Of a stretch of 64,000 nucleotides of DNA, positions 50,326-59,545 are shown in pieces. The stretch spans positions 83,137 to 147,136 of the forward strand of contig JAKVCC010000009.1 of NCBI GenBank assembly GCA_022448265.1, given 5' to 3'. The notes below the pieces were generated by a model. That model was given only the letters and a program-made list of their open reading frames with translations. It did no database searches and was not told the origin of the DNA. Both the position numbers and the translations under genes were made by a program. Every line of letters starts with the position of its first letter. Positions within the stretch are counted from its first letter, which is position 1. This DNA comes from Pirellulales bacterium. GTDB taxonomy: Bacteria > Planctomycetota > Planctomycetia > Pirellulales > Lacipirellulaceae.

Positions 50326-52632
50326 CTATCGCACCGCTTCCACGCTAATGGTCTTTTCAATCGGCTGCTGCAGGGTCTGGCTGGATACGTTGACCGTGAT
50401 GTCGCCGAAGCCCAGTTGATTGACCTTGGCCTGCACGGTGAACCAGAGGCGTTCATCTGGCCGAATCTGATTGATCGTGTCAAAACGCAGTTCGTTGCCC
50501 ACCAGATTGGCCTGGACATTTGCATTGGTGAGGACAGTTGCCGGATCAGGCACGATTCCCAGGGGAAACTGCACGCGGAGATTCACCCGATCATCTGCCA
50601 CCGCCGAGTTGTTGAGTACCACGATCTCGTACTTGGGAAACGTTCCCACACTGACTGGATTGTCAGCAAACGTCCGTAGGCCGAGTTGCAAGCCTCCACC
50701 CTGGGGCGAAGTCCGGGGCGACACATTGCCGAAGGCCGGGTCCCGCTTGGGATTCGGTGGCACGACATTGGAGGGAGGTTCCACGTCGCGGCTGGGCGGT
50801 AAAATCTCGATACACTTCCTGGCGGAGCTTGGAATCCGTCCCCGGCCCGCGCCGGCGTCCGCCGATACGTGTACGGTGGTGCAAGCACTACCCTTGGCTG
50901 CGACACACTGGCATTCCACGTCGAATCGTCGCAAGTCATTAACTTCAAGCCGAGGGATCTTCCAGACAATCCCATTATTGACAATTTTAAAATCTGGTTC
51001 GATGGGCCGAGGCACGAGGGCCGGATCGTATTCGTCCCTGATTTGTATGTCGGTGAGCGGTACCTCCCCAGTGTTCTTGACGGTCACGGTAAACAAGGCC
51101 GTCTGACCGATCACTTTTTGTTGGGGGCCCATTTTTTGCACGTTGATTTGAGCCTGTTTTTGGGGAGTTGGCTGCAACGCAGTCAAACACTTTCCCTCCT
51201 GGGCCTTGGCACCTTCACGGCTGGTGACAAAGACAGTGTGGCAGAGCTCGCCTGCGGTCAGGACGTTGAAATTAGGGTTTACCTTGCGGGAATCTCCCGG
51301 ACTGATATCTCCGAGTGGCATCTGAATTTGCTGATACCCGTTTGGGTCTTTGAGGTGGCTGAGTCCCTTGTCAAACTGGTCGCGCACGACGATGCCGGTT
51401 GCCGTGGCAGTTCCCCGATTGTGAATTACGACCTCAAAGCGAGCTTGCCCGCCCACCGGCGCTTGGGATGGCCCCAGGATCTCGATGTCTAGAACCGGCT
51501 GGGCTGCAAGGGGCGGTACGATGTCTATCGGGATGGGTGTCGAAACCGGCAGGGGATCTGCGCCCACATCGTCGGCAGGGGGCAAATAGGGCGTGCTGGC
51601 GTCAGTCCAATGGATTGTGCTCGCGCCCGTCGCGATGACCAACCGTGGCATATCACTACTGGCATAGCGGGAGGGACGCACAATTTGCATGTTGATGCGC
51701 GAAGCGCTGCCGGAAGTGCCCGTGGGGCTTACGTCGATACTGGCCTGCCCATGGACATCGGTGGGCACTTCGACGACTTGTTCCGACGGGTTGCCCGTCA
51801 GAGTGCCGGTGCCATCATCAACTTCATAGCGAACTAGCCAACCCTCAATGGGTGTGCCGTCGGATTGACGCCTCACGGTGGTGGTAAGTGCCTGCGATCC
51901 GCCTGCCGAAACTGTTGCAGGTGGGAACGTCCACTGGACATCGACCCAGTAAATGGTCGCGGTGGCGCGCCGCCCCGACCAGGCCACGACTTCGGGCGCG
52001 ACTGCAGTGATGTGGCTGGTGCCCTCGACGAGCGATGTGATCGTGGCCCAGGATTCGCCCGGCTCGACCTGTACATCATCGGTCACGTCTGCCGTCCCGC
52101 GGGTAATCGTCAGTGGGACTTTGGCCGAATAGCCGGTTGCGAATTGGTTGTCAATTTTTTTCGGCTTATTCCATGGCAAGAGCGGATTTTGTAGCCAGCC
52201 GCGTCCGCCAAGCTCAACAAACTCCCCTGCGCTTTCCCGCGCGATGAGCCAATCGGTCTTCGTATCGGTAAGCAGGTAATTCTCCGCAGTACACACGCCC
52301 GCTTTGAGCACTACTTCGCTCCCAATCGGTGCGAGCATGCGATTGGGAGTGATTGCCAGCCGGTCTTGCGGTAAGGGTGGCACCACTGCGGCAACCGGTG
52401 TCGTGGAGGCGGGGCTAGGCTGAGGGAAGACCGGATCGGTAAGCACCGGCGGCGTCACCAGGTTGCTCGAAGCTAAAGGAACGGCCGGTACCCGGTCTTG
52501 GGGCCATACGAACACGCGTTCACCGGTGGGATCGATCCGGGGCAGTCGCAGGCCCGCGCAGCCTGCTACTAGCAGAGCGCACAAACTTAGCGCCAGTTGC
52601 AGCCAACTGAGTTGTCGGGCAGTGCAGGTCAT
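50326..52632 (-). CDS. DUF11-repeat lipoprotein
   Basis: 768 residues. The start has a lipobox, LSLCALLVAGC (Cys about 25), so it is lipid-anchored. After a Pro-rich region come beta-sandwich domains; two or three copies of the DUF11 pattern are seen: QAPVGGQARFEVVIHNRGTATATGIVVRDQFDKGLSHL, QKVIGQTALFTVTVKNTGEVPLTDIQIRDEYDPALVP, and VGTFPKYEIVVLNNSAVADDRVNLRVQFPLGI. A Cys-rich strand lies near 590-620. Such proteins are surface or periplasmic structural components. Long planctomycete versions are common. Confidence 0.85.
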   Translation of the reverse strand: MTCTARQLSWLQLALSLCALLVAGCAGLRLPRIDPTGERVFVWPQDRVPAVPLASSNLVTPPVLTDPVFPQPSPASTTPVAAVVPPLPQDRLAITPNRMLAPIGSEVVLKAGVCTAENYLLTDTKTDWLIARESAGEFVELGGRGWLQNPLLPWNKPKKIDNQFATGYSAKVPLTITRGTADVTDDVQVEPGESWATITSLVEGTSHITAVAPEVVAWSGRRATATIYWVDVQWTFPPATVSAGGSQALTTTVRRQSDGTPIEGWLVRYEVDDGTGTLTGNPSEQVVEVPTDVHGQASIDVSPTGTSGSASRINMQIVRPSRYASSDMPRLVIATGASTIHWTDASTPYLPPADDVGADPLPVSTPIPIDIVPPLAAQPVLDIEILGPSQAPVGGQARFEVVIHNRGTATATGIVVRDQFDKGLSHLKDPNGYQQIQMPLGDISPGDSRKVNPNFNVLTAGELCHTVFVTSREGAKAQEGKCLTALQPTPQKQAQINVQKMGPQQKVIGQTALFTVTVKNTGEVPLTDIQIRDEYDPALVPRPIEPDFKIVNNGIVWKIPRLEVNDLRRFDVECQCVAAKGSACTTVHVSADAGAGRGRIPSSARKCIEILPPSRDVEPPSNVVPPNPKRDPAFGNVSPRTSPQGGGLQLGLRTFADNPVSVGTFPKYEIVVLNNSAVADDRVNLRVQFPLGIVPDPATVLTNANVQANLVGNELRFDTINQIRPDERLWFTVQAKVNQLGFGDITVNVSSQTLQQPIEKTISVEAVR

Positions 52633-53023
52633 GGAAGGGGTTTCGGGGAGTACGGATCAGTTTTGCACCTTGCGCGCGCAAAAAATGCTGATAAACTGTA
52701 ACGCCTAGGAAAAGGGATGTAGCCAAATATCAACGTCTACCGTTGAGTTTGGGCCACATTGGCGGCACTGTTCTAAGGCCTGTAGGTGCTGGCGCGGTCG
52801 CAACGATTCGTCTGCGTGGAGTGGCTACAGCCCCATATGGGCTAAAATGGGGGCGAGTCGCTCGGGCCGTACCCAGGGAGGTTGCTGGCGGGCCCGTTTT
52901 TCTTGCTTCCCGCCTTGCCACGAATTAGGATAAAAACTGGCCGACCCCATCTTTTTTTGGTCCCATTTGGTCACGGTCGTCGGTTCTCGGAACAGATTTT
53001 CCCTTTGGTATCTTGAGGTCATC
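52633..53023. other. Divergent intergenic region, DUF11 lipoprotein / DUF1598 gene
   Basis: 391 bp. The only pattern noticed is a short palindrome AGCCC-CATAT-GGGCT at about 52830-52844. No RNA or promoter was identified with confidence. Confidence 0.35.
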
Positions 53024-54541
53024 ATGTCGTCTGGTCGCCTGCAACCCTATATAGCTTCTTTGTTTTGTGCTTGCGCCCTCGGTGCGCTGGCGTGTGGAAT
53101 TGCCTTGACGGGGCATCAGCACGTCGCGCTGGCTCAGCTAGGTGGCGGTGGCGGTGGCGTTGGTGGTGGTGGTGGCGTTGGTGGTGGTGGAGGTGGAGGT
53201 GGTAGGCCCGGAAATACGGGAGGCGGTGCTGGTGGCAACAACACCATGGGGGGGAGCGGCACTTCGGGTGTGGCGGTCGATGCTGACGGTGTGTTGCACC
53301 GACTTACCGTGGGCGATGCCACGGGGCAACTGAATCAACAACGGGCGCTCGAGGCCCTGGCCCGCCTAGACACCGACATTGCCAGATACAGCGCACTGCG
53401 CAAGGTGTCGCTCACTCGACTGGCTCGTTTGATCCGGCAAGCCATTGACGAAGGGCATGGCCCGGATGAGGCGATGAGGCATCTCGCGGGGCTCACGCGG
53501 ATTCAGTACTTATTCTACTATCCTGAAACGCATGACATTGTGGTGGCAGGACCGGCCGAGGGTTGGGTGGAGACGGCTGCGGGCCGCGTGGTAGGCGTGG
53601 AGTCGGGGCGAGCCATTCTGGAACTGCAGGATTTGATTGTCGCACTGCGGGCTTTTCCGGCGGGGACAAAGTCCAATCCGTTGGTGTACTGTTCGATTGA
53701 CGCAACACCCGAGGGGCTGGCGCGCATGCAGCAGTTTAGGCAGCAGATTGGGCGGCAAATTGTCCCGGATGATGAGCAGTATATTGTGCAAGGGATGCAA
53801 GAGAGCCTGGGAATGCAAGTGATCACACTCGGCGGTGTGCCAGCCTCAACCCACTTTGCCCAGGTCATGGTCGAAGCCGACTACCGCATGAAGCTGATCG
53901 GGATTGGCTTGGAGGATCCGCCCGCCCGGATCAGGAGCTACGTATCCCAGGCAAGCTTCACTTCCATCGCCAGAAATGCGATGTGTCGGTGGTGGTTTGT
54001 GCCCGAGTACAAGCGGATTCGGGTTTCCGAAGACCGACACGCTATGGAGTTTGTGGGCCCGGGCGTCAAGCTCGTCGGTGAAGATGAGCTTATCAGTAGC
54101 GACGGGGCTCGTCGGCAAACGAAAAGCCAAAACCGGGCCAGTTACCGCTTCACACAGAACTTTACCGACAAGTTTGCGCAGCTCGCCGAGAGGGCCCCTG
54201 TTTACGGCCAACTGCGTAACTGTATCGACATGCTTGTCGTGGCCGCATTCATGCAAGAGCACGATCTGTATGGCCAGGCCGATTGGGACTTTTCGGTGTT
54301 GGGCGACGAGGCCATCTATCCGGTGGAAACCTATCATGCCCCGCAACAGGTGGCGTCGGCGGTCAACAGTGTTTGGAAGGGCCGTCGTCTGGCAACACCC
54401 ATTGGCGGTGGAGTCCAGATTCGCGCCAGCGAGACGTTGCAAGCCGAGAATCTTCAGGACGATGCTAAAGGGGCGTTGCAAGCAGCCCATGCTTCGGTTG
54501 ATATCGGCGATCTGCCGAACGACACGTGGTGGTGGGATTGA
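53024..54541 (+). CDS. DUF1598 exported protein with poly-Gly tract
   Basis: 505 residues from ATG 53024; a longer frame begins at 52967. MSSGRLQPYIASLFCACALGALACGIALTGHQHVALAQ is a signal peptide. About 35 Gly-rich residues (about 40-75, GGGGG with Val, Arg, Asn) follow, then the conserved domain from about 80 with GVAVDADGVLHRL, LRKVSLTRLARLI, YYPETHDIVVAGPAEGW and the C-terminal FTQNFTDKFAQLAERAPVYGQLRNCIDMLVVAAFM. This is a planctomycete family I know as DUF1598; function unknown. It is the second Gly-tract exported protein in the window. Confidence 0.85.
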   Translation: MSSGRLQPYIASLFCACALGALACGIALTGHQHVALAQLGGGGGGVGGGGGVGGGGGGGGRPGNTGGGAGGNNTMGGSGTSGVAVDADGVLHRLTVGDATGQLNQQRALEALARLDTDIARYSALRKVSLTRLARLIRQAIDEGHGPDEAMRHLAGLTRIQYLFYYPETHDIVVAGPAEGWVETAAGRVVGVESGRAILELQDLIVALRAFPAGTKSNPLVYCSIDATPEGLARMQQFRQQIGRQIVPDDEQYIVQGMQESLGMQVITLGGVPASTHFAQVMVEADYRMKLIGIGLEDPPARIRSYVSQASFTSIARNAMCRWWFVPEYKRIRVSEDRHAMEFVGPGVKLVGEDELISSDGARRQTKSQNRASYRFTQNFTDKFAQLAERAPVYGQLRNCIDMLVVAAFMQEHDLYGQADWDFSVLGDEAIYPVETYHAPQQVASAVNSVWKGRRLATPIGGGVQIRASETLQAENLQDDAKGALQAAHASVDIGDLPNDTWWWD

Positions 54542-54677
54542 GCGAGTAGCGAGGAGCGTGGGAAACTGGCGGCTGCCGGTTTGGTAATGCGGCGCTGCGT
54601 AATCGAATGCGGGCTCGTTGATCGTTGCCCCTGCTATCTGCGGCTAGCGCCGCCAGTTCAATTTTGGCAGCCGGCGG

Positions 54678-56027
54678 TCATCCCTGGCTGCTGCCCACGG
54701 TGACAACTCTCATATCGCATACGTTTGTGTGGGTCGGCCCCGTCTTCAGTAGGCCGTCGACGGACTCGAAGAAATGATAGGCGTCGTTGCGGCGCAAGTA
54801 CTCATTCGCGTCGATCTGCATGTCGCGCGCCCGCGCCACGACGTCTTCGCTGACCACCGCGCCGGCTGCATCAGTGGGACCGTCCTCGCCGTCGGTGCCG
54901 CCGGAGAGGAGTGCCAGGTTCTGCCAGTTTTCGAGACTGGCCAGCGCCGACAACGCGAGCTGCAGATTTCGTCCTCCCAAGCCGCGCTCCGTGATCGGGG
55001 CCAGCGCTACGGTGGGCTCGCCTCCAGAAATCAAGCAATCGGGGCCCGTGTGCTCGCGCATGGCCTGGGCCATCTCCACCAGCCCAGCGGCCACTTCTTC
55101 GGCCGTAGCCTCGGGTTTGGTGGAGGAGATCATAGCATGGCTATAGCCTAGTCGCTCAGCTGCTACGCCCGCGGCATCAACTGCGGTGGCATTATTGCCG
55201 ATGAGCACATGGGTCACTTGGGCAGTGACGTCTGGTTGCGGCTCAATCGGCTTGGTCAACGCACGCTTGACGGCCTCCGTGGCGGCCGAGTCGGGCAACC
55301 CTAGCTCTTGCATCACTTGCCAGGCTGCTGCGGGCGTTGGCCGACGCGCGACCGTGGGACCCGAGGCGATAGTTTCTAGGTCGTCGCCAGGTACGTCTGA
55401 AAGAATCAGTGTCACCAGATGGCCCGCCCGACACGCGCGAGCCAGTCCGCCCCCCTTAACCAAACTAAGTTCCCGCCGGATCGTGTTGAGTTGTCCGATG
55501 GTACCGCCCCGGGCTGAGATGTCTCGGGTCAACTGAACCTTAGCTGCCAGCGGCAGCCCATCGATCGGCGCCGGCAGCAGCGCGGAGCCTCCCCCTGAGA
55601 TCACACAGAGGCACAGGTCGCCGGCCCGCAAATTAGCAACCAATTCGAGTATCTGAGATGTGCCCTGCAGGCCGGCCGGAGTAGGCTCATTGATCGCCGC
55701 GGGCCGGGCTGGGTGAAGGTGTACGCACCGCGTCGATTGCAAGCAGTCTGCCGGCACGTTCACCCAGCCGGTCACTTGTTTCGCCTTGAGGAGTTCGTCG
55801 CCCAGAGCCGTTTCCAGAGCAATGGCCATGCTGGCGCCGGCTTTACCGGCTCCTACAATGGCAATCCGTTCCAAGGCAGGTAAATTAAATTCCTGGTCGC
55901 CGATGCAAAGCCTATTGCCGGCGACCCGAACGTATTGGGGAATCAGCCGTTCTGGATGAACCGCTGCCACACCGGCCCGCCAAATCTGCTCGGCATCGTC
56001 GCGAAGTTGTTGGCTGCTGCGCTCCAT
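54678..56027 (-). CDS. Glycerate 2-kinase (GckA/TtuD, DUF4147 family)
   Basis: 449 residues from ATG 56027 (GTG 56042 would add five). The N-terminal domain has IAIVGAGKAGASMA, the DUF4147 signature, followed by VISGGGSALLPAPIDGLPLAAK, LNTIRRELSLVKGGGLAR and LILSDVPGDDLETIASGPT; the C-terminal domain has SGGEPTVAL, GLGGRNLQLALSA and LLSGGTDGEDGPTDAAGAVV. The family phosphorylates D-glycerate to 2-phosphoglycerate. It is not adjacent to the glycolate oxidase operon but would fit the same C2/C3 metabolism. Confidence 0.92.
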   Translation of the reverse strand: MERSSQQLRDDAEQIWRAGVAAVHPERLIPQYVRVAGNRLCIGDQEFNLPALERIAIVGAGKAGASMAIALETALGDELLKAKQVTGWVNVPADCLQSTRCVHLHPARPAAINEPTPAGLQGTSQILELVANLRAGDLCLCVISGGGSALLPAPIDGLPLAAKVQLTRDISARGGTIGQLNTIRRELSLVKGGGLARACRAGHLVTLILSDVPGDDLETIASGPTVARRPTPAAAWQVMQELGLPDSAATEAVKRALTKPIEPQPDVTAQVTHVLIGNNATAVDAAGVAAERLGYSHAMISSTKPEATAEEVAAGLVEMAQAMREHTGPDCLISGGEPTVALAPITERGLGGRNLQLALSALASLENWQNLALLSGGTDGEDGPTDAAGAVVSEDVVARARDMQIDANEYLRRNDAYHFFESVDGLLKTGPTHTNVCDMRVVTVGSSQG

Positions 56028-56100
56028 GCCACAATGTGACACTTGGTTCCCGGTTGGAAAAGGGGGGGCAGGCGCTGGTACCTAGGTCTCGCTCCTGCAC

Positions 56101-58839
56101 CTATCGTACTTGCGGATCCCTTTGCCGTACTGCCTGGGGTTCTACGGGGCCGCTCGGAGGCCGCACGATCCGCACCGCTAGGTCGTCCACTTGGGCTTTG
56201 CCAAAACCGGTGAGTCCCAACGTGATCGTTACGTCGCAGTCGTCAGTCGCCGCGCGCAAAATGCGGAAGTGGTGCCAGGAAGGAGAGGCAGTTATGCGAA
56301 GCGCCATTTCCGGTCCGCCTAGGGAGTCGATGATCTGCAGCCCGTCGATCGATCCCAGCAGCGCTGCGGGCACCCGGGCCAAGCCGGTGATTTCGATCAA
56401 GTCGCCCCCTTTAACCGCAACCGCGGCCGAACGGATCCAGACCGGCGCGGTGGGCACAACCATGCTCAGCACCGACTCGTCAATCGGTTGAGCCTCAAGT
56501 TCCAGGCAGTAAGAACCGCTATGCGGCGCTTCCGGTGAAAGCCGAACCGCAGACGTAATGCCCTCTAGGTGCAGTTGCTGATGCCGCCAGCCGGCTTGCA
56601 ACATCGCGGGTAAATCCTCGAAGCCACCGCCGAGTAACCGGTTGGTTCCTGCCGGTGCCCGTGTCAAGATTGCTTGCAACTGCAGCTGATCTGGCAGTCT
56701 CTCTAAGCCGTAGTCCCTAGCAAGATGCAACGGTTCGCGCAGCAAACGCTCGTACTGGTCCAGCGATTGCTCTACGATCGCGACGTGTTGGTTCGCCTCC
56801 TCCAGCTTGCCATTGGCCAGCCCTTGATCGCAAGCCTGCAGCTCGCGCCGAGCTTGGCCCAGTACCTGTTGCATAGTGTTGGCGGTTGCCATTTGGCTGT
56901 CCAATTGTTGAGCCACCTGAAACGACGTTTCCAGACGCAGCGCTGCAAGGTCTCGGCGAATGCGGGCGGTTCGCGGTGCATGGCGCCGCAAATAGGCGGC
57001 TACTTGAGAAAAGGCCTGTTGATCGTCGGTCAACAAGAGGAAGGCATCGTGCGGCAACTGGTCTACGGTAACCCGGATGCCACCGGTTACCCGCTGACGG
57101 CGGAGGCGTTGCGGGCCGGCCGAGGTCAGCAGATAGGCCTGTGACGATTCGGCGACGGCGGGTACGACAAAAGAAACGGGACCGATTGTCAGAGGACGTA
57201 GTTTCCCCACCGGTTCTGACCAGTGAACGGGCACTAGCAAATGAGAACGTTCTGTTTGCAGTACCAGCGCGCTCAGATTGGGAACCGTCGCCCGTGCCCC
57301 AGCCAGGACCTGGCCCTTGCTGATCCAAGGTTCGGCCAAACCTAGATGGAGGTTTGCCAGCTCCAGGATTAAAGCTCGGCGACGCGTGACACGATCGGTT
57401 TCGGCCAGGGACGAATGTGAGCGAAAGTAGAATCCGCGACTCTTAGCGCCCAGCGCGGCTGAAGTGATTCCGATGATTTGCGCATGCGAAGCAGAAGTCT
57501 GTTTGCCCGCGGTGGGGCAAAGCGCGGTTGCTTGGCGAGTTGCCGTGAGGCTCCATTGTGTTTCAACGGCGGTGTAAATGGGTGTTCCCGGACGTACCTG
57601 GCGCTGGCGCCGGCCCAGCCAGCTTGAGTAATCGCGGAGCGTAAGATCAGAGTCTAGTAGCGGACGCTCGACAAGGACGCGATCTGCGATTCGACTGGCT
57701 TCGTGCGTATGGAGTGGAGCCGAAATAAGCGTGGGTCGCTTTCGTTGGGTATCGTGTCGTGTGAGCAGTTGTTGCCAACGATTTGCCAGGTCCAGTTCGT
57801 CGGTGGATCGCTGTTCACCTAAGTCCCAAATTGAAACAGCAGACAGTGCCTTACCGAGGGCCTCGGCACTGAGCTGATCTGGAGTGGGTGGCGGGCAGAC
57901 AATTGATAGTCCCAATTGGATGGCCTGCTCCGACTCGGCGGCGGTAGGGAGACGGCCCATTCCCAGGCCATCAAAGCCTAGCTGCGCCAACATTTCCATG
58001 GGCTCGCCCTGCCACTGAATGATCCGCAATGGATAATGGTCTGGTTGTGGAGAATCGCTCGCCGTGGGAGAACGCGCCCCGAGGGCAGGCGAAGTGGTTT
58101 GGGGATTTGGTTGTCCCGCGGCTTGGGGGTCGGACGCCTGGCGCTTGGTCACCTCAGCGCTGACAACACCATAAACTTCGATGCGATCGACCACGACTTC
58201 AGAAACCCCCGGGCCGCCGGGAGCCAGCAGTACGATGCGTGAGACGAACGCTCCGCGTTCGTCTAGTCCGCTGCCGAATCGCTTACGCGCAACCCGCGCC
58301 TGGCGCGCGACGGTCGTGGCAAGTTGGCGCAGGGCCAATTGCTGCCAATTGCCGGGTTGGTCGCTTAGGTTGCCCCGCACCAGTAATTCATAGGGCCCAC
58401 CGGTATTAGCGTTTTTTGTTCGTGGAAGAACTACGGTGGCGGCCAAACGCATTCCGGGTCTGTTGCCCAGTACCCACGCTTTGATTTCCAATTCATCAAT
58501 CACTGGCGCTGGCGGCACATCGTAGGCCAGTTGTGCCGAGCTTCCGGCAGGACACTTCAGCCGGATATGCTCTGAGCCGCTCCCAAAGCGGTAGCGTTTG
58601 CGATCAATGAAATGGTCGACAATGTCTTGTCCGGCTGCACGGTGGGTCAGTCGCAGGGCGGTTTTTGGCCCATCCATGTTGTCCAGCAGAACCGGCGCTG
58701 GGGCATCCGCCTGGGCAAAAACGTTGAGAGGTACCAACCAGAAGAATAGGAGGGCTGCCGGACGGCACCTCCAGCTCGCCCGGTGCCGGCCAACATGTGC
58801 TGACAACGATTGACCGGCGCCCGGCCCCCGTCCGTGCAC
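56101..58839 (-). CDS. Large exported protein of unknown function
   Basis: 912 residues if GTG 58839 is the start; TTG 58806 and ATG 58911 are alternatives, and the frame is open to 58950. A hydrophobic segment AALLFFWLVPLNVFAQ is the signal peptide core. The mature protein starts with a beta-rich part (about 45-240) like a carbohydrate-binding domain (GPYELLVRGNLSDQPGNWQQL), has a Ser/Pro-rich linker, a middle part (about 280-470) with features of a GH-like barrel (GMGRLPTAAESEQAIQLGLSIVCPPP), a helical section and another beta domain at the end. Planctomycetes have related long proteins; no function is claimed. Confidence 0.7.
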   Translation of the reverse strand: MHGRGPGAGQSLSAHVGRHRASWRCRPAALLFFWLVPLNVFAQADAPAPVLLDNMDGPKTALRLTHRAAGQDIVDHFIDRKRYRFGSGSEHIRLKCPAGSSAQLAYDVPPAPVIDELEIKAWVLGNRPGMRLAATVVLPRTKNANTGGPYELLVRGNLSDQPGNWQQLALRQLATTVARQARVARKRFGSGLDERGAFVSRIVLLAPGGPGVSEVVVDRIEVYGVVSAEVTKRQASDPQAAGQPNPQTTSPALGARSPTASDSPQPDHYPLRIIQWQGEPMEMLAQLGFDGLGMGRLPTAAESEQAIQLGLSIVCPPPTPDQLSAEALGKALSAVSIWDLGEQRSTDELDLANRWQQLLTRHDTQRKRPTLISAPLHTHEASRIADRVLVERPLLDSDLTLRDYSSWLGRRQRQVRPGTPIYTAVETQWSLTATRQATALCPTAGKQTSASHAQIIGITSAALGAKSRGFYFRSHSSLAETDRVTRRRALILELANLHLGLAEPWISKGQVLAGARATVPNLSALVLQTERSHLLVPVHWSEPVGKLRPLTIGPVSFVVPAVAESSQAYLLTSAGPQRLRRQRVTGGIRVTVDQLPHDAFLLLTDDQQAFSQVAAYLRRHAPRTARIRRDLAALRLETSFQVAQQLDSQMATANTMQQVLGQARRELQACDQGLANGKLEEANQHVAIVEQSLDQYERLLREPLHLARDYGLERLPDQLQLQAILTRAPAGTNRLLGGGFEDLPAMLQAGWRHQQLHLEGITSAVRLSPEAPHSGSYCLELEAQPIDESVLSMVVPTAPVWIRSAAVAVKGGDLIEITGLARVPAALLGSIDGLQIIDSLGGPEMALRITASPSWHHFRILRAATDDCDVTITLGLTGFGKAQVDDLAVRIVRPPSGPVEPQAVRQRDPQVR

Positions 58840-59206
58840 TCCAATAGAATTCCTGCTGGCTGCCCTATGTGGGTGTTGAGGGCGGACGATGCATGCGTGC
58901 TTTAACAATATCATCTGGATTAAGCCGACAAAGCACGCGTATGTTGCCAAAAGACGACGTAGGTGGCGGATCCTTGGAAACGATATAAGTCCCGCTTATA
59001 ACAGCATTTCCGTGCATGGCCCAGTTCAATCTGATGCGCGGAGGCAACATGGGCGCGTGATGAAAAAAATCAACTTCAGGCCCGTTGATGTGCTGCAAGT
59101 CATTGCCATATAATTACTTGCGTTTGATGTCTGGAAATTGTGGCCGGTTCGGCATGCGTTATGCTTTTTTTGCGTCGCCCCGCCACCATTTTGAAGGAGA
59201 CGCATC

Positions 59207-59494
59207 ATGAGTAGTAATCCGGAATCCTCCGTATCCGTGCCTGAGAAGATCCCTGCAGACCTCCACAAATTGGCTGTGGCACTAAATGGGATGCCCGAGA
59301 AATATTCCGCACAGTTGGCACCGTTGGTCGATGCGGTGATTGAGAGCACCAAACGAAGGCGAAGGATTCTGACCCTAGTGCAAGATGCCCTGGGGCAATT
59401 GCGGCTCGATATGAAATACCTCATGTTCGACTTAGAGGCGACGCGCCGTGAGCGCGATGACTATCGACTCAAGCTGGAAGAACATGAAAACTGA
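59207..59494 (+). CDS. Small helical protein, kinase-operon partner
   Basis: 95 residues from ATG 59207 after a strong GAAGGAG. Residues 30-95 are charged and helical (STKRRRRILTLVQDALGQLRLDMKYLMFDLEATRRERDDYRLKLEEHE), predicting a coiled coil. No membrane segment. I do not know a name, but the clean RBS and the tight link to the kinase (51 bp to its ATG) argue for a real gene. It may be a scaffold or regulator of the kinase (inference). Confidence 0.75.
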   Translation: MSSNPESSVSVPEKIPADLHKLAVALNGMPEKYSAQLAPLVDAVIESTKRRRRILTLVQDALGQLRLDMKYLMFDLEATRRERDDYRLKLEEHEN

Positions 59495-59545
59495 GTGAGA
59501 TTCTGCCAACTGTCTGGATTATCAATTCGTGGGCAGACGCGCACC

